Positions 7,178 through 13,778 of a stretch of 64,000 nt of DNA are shown in pieces. Source of the DNA: Streptomyces sp. TSRI0281 (GTDB taxonomy: Bacteria > Actinomycetota > Actinomycetes > Streptomycetales > Streptomycetaceae); the NCBI RefSeq assembly GCF_001905125.1, contig NZ_LWLE01000002.1, positions 291,261 to 355,260 of the forward strand. Direction: 5' to 3'. The notes beneath the pieces were generated by a model. It was not told the origin of the DNA. It was given only the letters and a program-made list of their open reading frames with translations, and did no database searches. Each line of letters opens with the position of its first letter. Positions within the stretch are counted from its first letter, which is position 1. The position numbers and the translations under genes are program-made.

Positions 7178-8566
7178 ATGGCAGCTTCGGCAGACCCTCA
7201 GCGCATCGTCATCGAGAACTGTTCGATCGCGACCGTCGACACCCACGACACCGAGTACGCCTCGGGGTACATCGTCGTGGCGGGCAACCGCATCGAGTCC
7301 ATCGGCGCGGGCAGGGCACCGGAGGGTCTCGCCGATGTCATACGCCGCGTCGACGGCACCGGGCATCTCGTGACGCCCGGACTGGTCAACACCCATCACC
7401 ACTTCTACCAGTGGATCACCCGCGGCCTGGCGACCGACCACAACCTCTTCGACTGGCTCGTCGCGCTGTACCCGACCTGGGCGCGCATCGACGAGCCGAT
7501 GGCCCGCGCCGCCGCACAGGGGTCCCTCGCGATGATGGCCAGGGGCGGTGTCACCACCGCGATGGACCACCACTACGTCTACCCCGAGGGCTCCGGCGAC
7601 CTCTCCGGCGCCATCATCGGCGCCGCCCGCGACATGGGCGTACGCTTCACCCTCGCCCGCGGCTCCATGGACCGCAGCGAGAAGGACGGCGGGCTGCCGC
7701 CGGACTTCGCGGTCGAGACCCTGGAGGGCGCGCTCACCGCCACCGAGGCGACCATCGACGCGCACCACGACGCCTCGTTCGGCTCGATGACCCAGATCGC
7801 CGTCGCGCCCTGCTCACCGTTCTCCGTGTCGACCGAACTGATGCGGCAGGGAGCCGAGTTGGCCCGCCGTCGCGGTGTACGGCTGCACACCCACGGTTCG
7901 GAGACCGTCGAGGAGGAGCAGTTCTGCAAGGAACTGTTCGGGATGGGCCCGACCGACTACTTCGAATCGACCGGCTGGCTCGGCGACGATGTGTGGATGG
8001 CGCACTGCGTCCACATGAACGACTCCGACATCGCCGCCTTCGCCCGCACGGGAACGGGCGTCGCCCACTGCCCGTCCTCCAACGCCCGCCTCGCCGCGGG
8101 CATCGCCCGGGTCCCCGACATGCTCGCCGCGGGCGTCCCGGTCGGCCTCGGCGTCGACGGCACCGCCTCCAACGAGTCCGGCGAACTCCACACCGAGCTG
8201 CGCAACGCCCTGCTCATCAACCGCCTCGGCGCCCACCGCGAGAAGGCCCTGAACGCCCGTCAGGCACTGCGCCTGGGTACGTACGGTGGCGCCCAGGTCC
8301 TGGGCAGGGCCGGTCAGATCGGCTCGCTGGAGGTCGGCAAGCTGGCCGACCTGGTGCTCTGGAAGCTGGACACCCTGGCCCACGCCTCCATCGCCGACCC
8401 GGTGACCGCACTCGTCTTCGGCGCCGCGGCTCCCGTAACCCTCTCCCTCGTCGACGGCAAGCCGGTCGTCGAGGGCAACCACCTGATCACGGTGGACGAG
8501 GACGCGATCGCCCGCGCCACCCGCGACGAGGCCAGGCGCCTCGCGCGGATCGCCGCCGGAGCCTGA
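7178..8566 (+). CDS. 8-oxoguanine/guanine deaminase-type amidohydrolase
   Basis: Zinc amidohydrolase of the ATZ/TRZ/guanine deaminase superfamily, 462 residues, most like 8-oxoguanine deaminases, which release urate that would feed uricase directly. Metal ligands are visible: H73 and H75 in LVNTHHHFYQ, the histidine of VRLHTHGSE, VWMAHCVHMND, and the aspartate of GLGVDGTASNESGELH. The ATG at 7178 sits behind a purine-rich GAAGGA stretch; GTG 7142 in frame is less well placed. The gene lies between two NCS2 permeases, so import and deamination of the same purine is likely. Exact substrate choice (8-oxoguanine, guanine or isoxanthopterin) is not decided by sequence. Confidence 0.87.
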   Translation: MAASADPQRIVIENCSIATVDTHDTEYASGYIVVAGNRIESIGAGRAPEGLADVIRRVDGTGHLVTPGLVNTHHHFYQWITRGLATDHNLFDWLVALYPTWARIDEPMARAAAQGSLAMMARGGVTTAMDHHYVYPEGSGDLSGAIIGAARDMGVRFTLARGSMDRSEKDGGLPPDFAVETLEGALTATEATIDAHHDASFGSMTQIAVAPCSPFSVSTELMRQGAELARRRGVRLHTHGSETVEEEQFCKELFGMGPTDYFESTGWLGDDVWMAHCVHMNDSDIAAFARTGTGVAHCPSSNARLAAGIARVPDMLAAGVPVGLGVDGTASNESGELHTELRNALLINRLGAHREKALNARQALRLGTYGGAQVLGRAGQIGSLEVGKLADLVLWKLDTLAHASIADPVTALVFGAAAPVTLSLVDGKPVVEGNHLITVDEDAIARATRDEARRLARIAAGA

Positions 8567-8588
8567 CGCTCCGCGAAATCCCCCGACC

Positions 8589-8620
8589 GGCCGGCCGAGG
8601 GGGACGGCCCTCGGCCGGCC
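8589..8620 (+). terminator. Hairpin 1 after the deaminase
   Basis: Perfect 13-bp arms (8589-8601, 8608-8620) with a 6-nt loop, 23 bases after the deaminase stop. It is the most likely terminator of the uricase-permease-deaminase transcript. Confidence 0.7.
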
Positions 8621-8647
8621 GCCGTGGACCCGAGCGGGGTCCACGGC
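8621..8647. repeat. Hairpin 2 of the triple hairpin array
   Basis: Perfect 11-bp arms GCCGTGGACCC (8621-8631) and GGGTCCACGGC (8637-8647) with loop GAGCG. It starts at the base directly after hairpin 1. Confidence 0.7.
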
Positions 8648-8649
8648 AG

Positions 8650-8694
8650 CCGGTCCGCGGGGCGCACACCCCATGTGCGCGCCCCGCGGACCGG
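8650..8694. repeat. Hairpin 3 of the triple hairpin array
   Basis: Perfect 16-bp arms (8650-8665 and 8679-8694) with a 13-nt loop. Together with the two preceding hairpins this makes 106 bases of nearly continuous stem-loops, more than is needed for one terminator. Confidence 0.7.
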
Positions 8695-8790
8695 TGATGA
8701 ACGCTGCCCGCACGACCTCAAGACACCCCCGCCGGTACCCCCCCTGAGCGCCCGCACCTTGGGCAACGCCCGCACCGGGCGTGAGGCCCG

Positions 8791-8875
8791 CACACCACCT
8801 GTGCGGGCCGCACCCTCCTGTGCGGAGCCGCACCACCTGTGCGGAGCCGCACCGCCTGTGAGAGCCGCACCGCCG
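8791..8875. repeat. Degenerate 18-20-bp tandem repeat upstream of the second permease
   Basis: Four units of the form CACC(N)CCTGTGCGGAGCCG at 8791-8810, 8811-8830, 8831-8849 and 8850-8867, plus a partial fifth. Each unit contains a CTGTGCGG element that can pair with the following CCGCAC, so neighbouring units form alternative stems. Unit lengths are 20, 20, 19 and 18. There are no unique spacers, so it is not a CRISPR array. Confidence 0.7.
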
Positions 8876-8942
8876 CACCACGTCGCCCCACCTCCCTGAC
8901 ACCCACGTCCCCGACGACGTGTACCCGACTGGAGGAACTGCT

Positions 8943-10361
8943 GTGGCCGCCAAGCCCAGGTTTCGCAAGGACGCAGTCGCTGGATCCGACCGGAAGCACC
9001 CGGTCGACGAAACACTCCCACCCCTGAAGATGTTCACCAGCGGCCTCCAGCACGTGGCCGCGATGTACGCCGGAGTGGTGGCCCCGCCCATGATCGTGGG
9101 GCCCGCCGTGGGTCTCACCGCCAAGGAGACCGCCTTCCTGATGGGGGCGAGCCTGTTCACCGCCGGCATAGCCACCCTCCTGCAGACCCTCGGCTTCTGG
9201 CGCATCGGCGCCCGGCTGCCGTTCGTCAACGGCGTCTCCTTCGCCGGGGTGACCCCGATGGTGGCGATAGGCAAGGACCGGGGCCACGACGGGATCGCCG
9301 TGATCTTCGGCGCGATCATCGTCGCGAGCGTGCTCGGCTTCGTACTCGCCCCGTACTTCGGCAAGTTGGTCAGGTTCTTCCCGCCCGTCGTCACCGGCAC
9401 CGTCATCACCCTGATCGGTGTCTCGCTGCTGCCGGTCGCCTTCAACTGGTCCCAGGGCGGCAACGCCACGGCCGACGACTACGGTTCGATGACCAACATC
9501 ACCATGGCCGCGGGCACGCTCCTGATCGTGCTGGCGCTGCGCAAACTGCTGCGCGGGTTCCTCCAGCAGATCGCGATCCTGCTCGGCCTGGTCATCGGGA
9601 CCCTGATCGCCATCCCTGTCGGCATCACCGACTTCGGCGCCATCAAGGACGCCGAACTGGTGGGATTCCCCACGCCGTTCCACTTCGGCGCCCCGCAGTT
9701 CGAGATCGCGGCGATCATCTCGATGTGCATCGTCATGCTGGTCTGCATGACCGAGTCCACCGCGGACATGCTGGCCCTCGGGAAGATCGTCGGCCGGCCG
9801 GCGGACGAGCGGACCATCGAGGGCGGTCTGCGCGCCGACACCCTGGGCAGCGCCATCAGCCCACTGTTCAACGGTTTCATGTGCAGTGCCTTCGCCCAGA
9901 ACATCGGCCTGGTCGCGATGACCAAGGTCCGCAGCCGGTTCGTCGTCGCGGCGGGCGGCGGCATTCTCATCCTGCTCGGCCTGGTGCCGGTGGCCGCGTC
10001 CGTCATCGCGCTGGTTCCGCTGCCGGTGCTCGGCGGCGCCGGCATCGTGCTGTTCGGCTCGGTCGCGGCGAGCGGCATCCAGACGCTGGCCACCGCCGCG
10101 CTGGAGAAGGGCGAGAACGCGCTGATCGTGGCCGCCGCCGTGGGCATAGGCCTGATACCGATCGCCGCGCCGCAGTTCTACCACGCCTTCCCCCAGGATC
10201 TGCTGGTCGTCCTGGACTCGGGCATCTCCACCGGTTGTGTCGTGGCGATCCTGCTCAACCTGGCCTTCAACCACTTGGGCCGCAAGCCCGAGGGGATGGA
10301 GGAGGAGACCCGGAGCGGTGAGCACGTGGTTCCGGCGGCGGCCGGGGCGGGCGTCCACTGA
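8943..10361 (+). CDS. NCS2-family purine permease (second copy)
   Basis: 472-residue paralogue of the permease at 5732-7132, with the same HVAAMYAGVVAPPMIVGPAVG entry, MTESTADMLALGKIVGRPAD and SAFAQNIGLVAMTKVRSRF motifs. GTG 8943 is chosen because GGAGG (8931-8935) is 7 bases upstream. The hydrophilic N-terminus (AAKPRFRKDAVAGSDRKHPVDE) and a 25-residue C-terminal tail differ from the first copy. Having two transporters either side of a deaminase suggests a split of substrates such as urate and guanine/xanthine. The long repeat-bearing leader suggests regulation separate from the first copy. Confidence 0.93.
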   Translation: MAAKPRFRKDAVAGSDRKHPVDETLPPLKMFTSGLQHVAAMYAGVVAPPMIVGPAVGLTAKETAFLMGASLFTAGIATLLQTLGFWRIGARLPFVNGVSFAGVTPMVAIGKDRGHDGIAVIFGAIIVASVLGFVLAPYFGKLVRFFPPVVTGTVITLIGVSLLPVAFNWSQGGNATADDYGSMTNITMAAGTLLIVLALRKLLRGFLQQIAILLGLVIGTLIAIPVGITDFGAIKDAELVGFPTPFHFGAPQFEIAAIISMCIVMLVCMTESTADMLALGKIVGRPADERTIEGGLRADTLGSAISPLFNGFMCSAFAQNIGLVAMTKVRSRFVVAAGGGILILLGLVPVAASVIALVPLPVLGGAGIVLFGSVAASGIQTLATAALEKGENALIVAAAVGIGLIPIAAPQFYHAFPQDLLVVLDSGISTGCVVAILLNLAFNHLGRKPEGMEEETRSGEHVVPAAAGAGVH

Positions 10362-10380
10362 GCGACCGTTGGAGCACTGC

Positions 10381-10420
10381 GGCGCGCAGGGCGGCCCTCG
10401 CGGGGGTCGCCCTGCGCGCC
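10381..10420. terminator. Terminator between convergent permease and chitosanase genes
   Basis: Perfect 13-bp arms GGCGCGCAGGGCG (10381-10393) and CGCCCTGCGCGCC (10408-10420), 14-nt loop, positioned to serve both strands. Confidence 0.75.
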
Positions 10421-10444
10421 ACAGGTGTTGACGGGGTCGGCGGA

Positions 10445-10492
10445 GGTCCGGTCCCGTCAGGTCCGGCGCGGGTCCGGTCCGGTCCCGTCAGG
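10445..10492. repeat. 17-bp direct repeat downstream of the chitosanase gene
   Basis: GGTCCGGTCCCGTCAGG occurs twice (10445-10461, 10476-10492), 31 bp apart, just before the chitosanase stop at 10505. Probably replication-slippage debris in a GC-rich gap. Confidence 0.6.
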
Positions 10493-10504
10493 GGCGGTTG
10501 CCGG

Positions 10505-11398
10505 TCAGCCGATGTGGAAGCTGTCCCCGTACACCTTCCAGTCGAGCGGCGGGTCGAGGTTGAGGTTGCCCTTCTTCAGGAACACGCGCTGGGCGGTGTC
10601 GACCCGGCTGGTGTCCGAGTGGGCCTCCTCCTGCTGCATCGCCCAGACCCGGGCGTCGAGGAAGGCGTTGAGGTACGTCGTCTCGTTGCCGCCCTGCGAC
10701 GGCGGCTTGGCCTTCGCGAGGGCCCGCTTGCGGATGGAACTGAAGCTGGTGCTGTCGGAGCCGTCGCCGTGCATCACGATGGCGTCGTAGTACGCGAACT
10801 GGCCCAGCGTGCCGATGCCGTCGGTCTTGCCCTGCTTGACCGCCGGGTTGAAGTACACCCGGTCGCGCTCGTCGTTCTGCGCCTGCTTGAACGCCGAGTC
10901 GGACGCCGCCTTCACCCAGTCCTTGGTGAAGTTCGGGTCGAGACCGTTGTGCGAGGGGGTGCCGTCCACCTTGCGCAGGGCGGGCAGGTACTTCGCCAGG
11001 ACGTTGCCGGGCTTGCGCTCGGTGTACAGCTCGACCAGATCGAGCATGTCGCCGGTGCCGGAACAGAAGCCGATGATGCCCGCCGTGTAGCCGCGGTCGT
11101 CGTCGATGTCCTCGATGTACTTGTACTGCGACTTCCAGTCCAGCGAGGAGTTCTCGGCGCTGGAGACCAACTGCATGGCGATCTCCTTCTTCGCCGGGTC
11201 GTCGAGCCCGCTCGCGGCGGCCTTCAGCGGCTGCGCGGCCTGCGCGGGCCGGTCGGCCGAAGGCTGCGCGGGGGCGTCGCCCGCGTGGGCGGCGACGGGG
11301 ATGGCGGTGAGAGCCAGCCCGAGCGCCACGGCGGCGATGCCGACGGGGCGGGTGAGCCGAGTGGTGCGACGTACGGTGCCGAGATGGGGGTTGTGCAC
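10505..11398 (-). CDS. csn: Secreted GH46 chitosanase
   Basis: Endo-acting inverting chitosanase of glycoside hydrolase family 46, 297 residues. Residues 1-40 form a twin-arginine-containing secretory signal (RRTTRLTRPVG, hydrophobic core, AAHAG cleavage site), followed by a 25-residue Ala/Pro linker. The catalytic domain begins at DPAKKEIAMQLVSSAENSSLDW; the general acid is E82 and the base D100, 18 residues apart as in the Streptomyces N174 enzyme. A second GH46 gene lies at 12114-12923. A diverged palindrome upstream (11435-11450) could be an operator. Confidence 0.97.
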   Translation of the reverse strand: MHNPHLGTVRRTTRLTRPVGIAAVALGLALTAIPVAAHAGDAPAQPSADRPAQAAQPLKAAASGLDDPAKKEIAMQLVSSAENSSLDWKSQYKYIEDIDDDRGYTAGIIGFCSGTGDMLDLVELYTERKPGNVLAKYLPALRKVDGTPSHNGLDPNFTKDWVKAASDSAFKQAQNDERDRVYFNPAVKQGKTDGIGTLGQFAYYDAIVMHGDGSDSTSFSSIRKRALAKAKPPSQGGNETTYLNAFLDARVWAMQQEEAHSDTSRVDTAQRVFLKKGNLNLDPPLDWKVYGDSFHIG

Positions 11399-11434
11399 CT
11401 GTCCTCCAGGGGAGTTCGCCGTTCCGGAGTTCTG

Positions 11435-11450
11435 TTAGGAAGCTTTACTA
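11435..11450. promoter_or_regulatory. Imperfect palindrome upstream of the secreted chitosanase
   Basis: TTAGGAAGCTTTACTA, an AT-rich imperfect palindrome about 37 bp upstream of the chitosanase start. Streptomyces csn genes can be controlled by a ROK-family repressor acting on an A/T-rich palindrome in this position; the match here is only approximate. Confidence 0.35.
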
Positions 11451-11557
11451 TCAGGGTGATAGGTGTGGCGTACACCCCTTCAACGCAAGTGAGTTGAGAG
11501 CCGTGCGGCTTCACGGGCAGGCGTACGCCGGGCCCTTGGGGGTCCGGACGCGGAAAG

Positions 11558-11593
11558 GCCCCGCTCCGCGCGGGGAACGCGCGGTGCGGGGCC
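11558..11593 (-). terminator. Terminator after the SH3-like gene
   Basis: 15-nt arms (11558-11572, 11579-11593) with one mismatch and a 6-nt loop, just past the stop at 11609 on the minus strand. Confidence 0.7.
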
Positions 11594-11608
11594 GGTGGCA
11601 GACCGCGC

Positions 11609-11935
11609 TCAGCAGTTGAGATAGGCCACGTGGATCCAGACCCCGGTCGGCCCGCCCCACAAGTCACCCATGACCCAGCTGCCCTCCTGGCCCCGGGCGT
11701 CGAGGTTCTGGCCCCGGTTCACCGTGCCGAGCACCGCGTAGCCGGTCCCCGGACCGCCGCGGAAGTTCACCCCGTTGTCGTTGACCGTGCAGACCTGCGA
11801 CGGCGCCTGGACGGACGGTGCGGTCCGGACGGCGGCGGGGGCGGTCCCGGCCTGGGCGGAGGGGCCCGCGGCCAGGCCGAGGCCCGCACCCAGGACCATT
11901 GCGGTCAGCAACATCTTCTTCAGCATCCTGTACAT
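11609..11935 (-). CDS. Small secreted SH3-like (bacterial SH3b) protein
   Basis: 108 residues. ATG 11935 (MYRMLKKMLL) is chosen because GGAG lies 7 bases upstream on the coding strand. Residues 1-29 are a Sec signal peptide ending in SAQAG. After a Thr/Ala/Pro linker, one SH3b-like repeat (VCTVNDNGVNFRGGPGTGYA through VLGTVNRGQNLDARG to VWIHVAYLNC) fills the rest; two cysteines, one at each end of the domain, could form a disulphide. Such domains bind cell wall or polysaccharide. It lies between two chitosanases, but there is no direct proof of shared function. Confidence 0.8.
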   Translation of the reverse strand: MYRMLKKMLLTAMVLGAGLGLAAGPSAQAGTAPAAVRTAPSVQAPSQVCTVNDNGVNFRGGPGTGYAVLGTVNRGQNLDARGQEGSWVMGDLWGGPTGVWIHVAYLNC

Positions 11936-12113
11936 CCTGACGCTCCGGGGCACGCCCGTGTGCGCGCCTTTGGCCCCCTCGACGGGACGACCCGCCCCGG
12001 GGTCACGGGTGGGCGCGTCACCCACGCGGTCGGAAGAACACACAGCTCATCCGGTGTCACAACCGGCGCACGCCGAACGCCGGCAGCTACTCCACGCGCC
12101 CGGCGGCCATGGT

Positions 12114-12923
12114 TCAGCCGCCGTCGACGCGGTAGCTGTCGCCGTACACCTTCCACCGCAACGGTGTCTCCAGCCCAAGTTTGCCTTCGCGTACGAACAC
12201 CCGCTGGGCGGTCTCCACCCGGCTGGTGTCGCTGTGGGCGGCCTCCTGGCGCATGGCGGCCACCCGCGCGTCGAGGAAGGCGTCCAGATACGCCTTCTCG
12301 TCGCCGCCCTTCGAGGGCGGCCGGGCCGTCGAGAGCGCCTTTCGGCGGATCGTGGTGAAGCCGTCCTCGCCGTCGGTGTCACCGGCGCCGTGCATCACAT
12401 AGGCGTCGTAGTAGATGAACTGCCCGAGCGCGCCGAGCCCGTCGCCCCGCGCCCGCTCCACCGCCGGGTCGAAGTACGCGCGGTCGCGCTCCCCGTCCTG
12501 CGCCGAACGGAACTGCGGGTCGTCCGCCGCCTTCGCCCAGGCATCGGTGAACGGCCGCCCGAGCCCCGCGTGCGAGGCGCTGCCCTCCACGGTGTGCAGC
12601 GCGGGCAGGAACCGTTCCAGCGGATTTCCGGGGCGCGCCGCCGTGTACCGCTCCACGACGTCGCGCAGGTCGCCGGTGCCGGAACAGAAGCCGATGATGC
12701 CCGCCGTGTAGCCGCGGCCGTCGTCGATGTCCTCGATGTACGCGTACTGCGCCCGCCAGTCCAGCGAGGAGTTCTCGGCGCTGGAGACCAGTTGCATGGC
12801 GATCCGTTTCTTCGCCGGATCACGGAGCCCGGCGTCCTCGGTGGCCGGCTCCGATCCGGTGCAGCCGGTCAGGACAGCGGTCGCCAGGACGGGCGCGAGC
12901 AGGGTGCGGAGTATGCGCTTCAC
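12114..12923 (-). CDS. GH46 chitosanase, predicted lipoprotein
   Basis: Second family-46 chitosanase, 269 residues. Its signal ends in the lipobox VLTGC (C21), so unlike the copy at 10505-11398 it should be anchored in the membrane. The catalytic domain begins at DPAKKRIAMQLVSSAENSSL with acid E50 and base D68, and retains IIGFCSGTGD, GALGQFIYYDAYVMHG and AAHSDTSRVETAQRVF. The two chitosanase domains are clearly paralogous. A surface-tethered enzyme may process oligomers released by the secreted one. It diverges from the hydrolase at 12989 with a 65-bp gap. Confidence 0.95.
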   Translation of the reverse strand: MKRILRTLLAPVLATAVLTGCTGSEPATEDAGLRDPAKKRIAMQLVSSAENSSLDWRAQYAYIEDIDDGRGYTAGIIGFCSGTGDLRDVVERYTAARPGNPLERFLPALHTVEGSASHAGLGRPFTDAWAKAADDPQFRSAQDGERDRAYFDPAVERARGDGLGALGQFIYYDAYVMHGAGDTDGEDGFTTIRRKALSTARPPSKGGDEKAYLDAFLDARVAAMRQEAAHSDTSRVETAQRVFVREGKLGLETPLRWKVYGDSYRVDGG

Positions 12924-12988
12924 GTGCCGAGCCTGCCAGGCCGGGGGCCGGGCGCCGGAGGGTGCCCCGCGGCTGTAGCGTCAGGGGC

Positions 12989-13672
12989 ATGGAAGATCAG
13001 TCTGTTGTGGATGTCGGCGATGTGCGGCTGGCGTACCGGACCTGGGGCGACCCGTTCGGCTCGCCGGTCGTCCTGCTGCACGGGCTCGGCGGCTCCGCCG
13101 CGAACTGGGAGGCGGCCGGGAGCCTGCTCGGCGAGGAGTGGCGGGTGTTCGCCCTGGATCTGCGCGGGCACGGGGAGAGCGACTGGCCGGACGAGTACGG
13201 CCTGGACCTGATGCGCGACGACGTGCTCGGTTTCCTGGACGAGCTGGAGCTCGACCGGGTCGGTCTGGTCGGTCACGGCATGGGCGGGGTCGTCGCCCAG
13301 CTGCTGGCCCAGGAGCACTCCGACCGGGTGGAGCGGCTGGTGCTGGTGGAGACCCCCGCGCCGTGGCCGGGCGATCCGGGACCGGTCGGGCGCCCCGAGG
13401 GGCCCGTGGACTACGACGAGAACGCGGTGCCCGCCGTCCGGGCCCAGGTGGCCGACCCCGACCCGGAGTGGGCGGAGGGCCTCGGCGAGATCGTCGCGCC
13501 GACGATGCTCATCTCGGGCGGCCCGGAGAGCGCGATGCCGCAGGAGCGCCTGCCCGACATGGCGTCCCTGATCCCGGACTGCCGGCTGATCACCGTTCCG
13601 GGCGGCCACCGGGTGCACGAGACCCGGGCCGACCAGGTCGCCCAGCAGATCACGGAGTTCTTCACGAGCTGA
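12989..13672 (+). CDS. Alpha/beta hydrolase-fold protein lacking the nucleophile serine
   Basis: 227-residue cytoplasmic protein with the alpha/beta hydrolase layout: oxyanion loop LLHGLGGSAANW, ALDLRGHGESDW, then the nucleophile elbow VGLVGHGMGG and a final VPGGHRVHE with the expected histidine. The elbow reads G-H-G-M-G at residues 95-99, with glycine (GGC) where the catalytic serine of G-x-S-x-G should be. The fold and the histidine are kept, so this may be a non-catalytic binding protein or an enzyme with altered chemistry. A run of acidic residues marks the lid region. Confidence 0.85.
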   Translation: MEDQSVVDVGDVRLAYRTWGDPFGSPVVLLHGLGGSAANWEAAGSLLGEEWRVFALDLRGHGESDWPDEYGLDLMRDDVLGFLDELELDRVGLVGHGMGGVVAQLLAQEHSDRVERLVLVETPAPWPGDPGPVGRPEGPVDYDENAVPAVRAQVADPDPEWAEGLGEIVAPTMLISGGPESAMPQERLPDMASLIPDCRLITVPGGHRVHETRADQVAQQITEFFTS

Positions 13673-13778
13673 CCCGGCGGCCCCACGCGTCGGCCGGCCG
13701 GTTCCCCGCCGGTCCGGTGGCGTACGCCGGGGCCGAGGGCACGGGGCGCTGTCAGTCCCCGGTGCCATGATCGGCGCC

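Larger units (their letters stand above)
8567..8942. other. Gene-free region with hairpin array and tandem repeats
   Basis: 376 bases between the deaminase and the second permease. It holds three successive perfect hairpins (8589-8620, 8621-8647, 8650-8694) followed by a degenerate 18-20-bp tandem repeat (8791-8875). No supported reading frame was found. The final part carries the GGAGG ribosome binding site (8931-8935) of the second permease. Confidence 0.7.

Noticed and set aside
5567..7768. Very long minus-strand open frame opposite the first permease and deaminase
   Set aside because: Composition is Gly/Arg/Asp/Gln-rich as expected for the antisense of GC-rich genes, it has no recognisable domain, and both plus-strand genes are certain.
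8791..8875. Possible short CRISPR array
   Set aside because: Repeats are contiguous without unique spacers, unit length varies and no cas genes are present.
8718..10358. Long minus-strand open frame opposite the second permease
   Set aside because: It mirrors the permease gene with low-complexity composition and no ribosome binding site; a shadow of high GC content.
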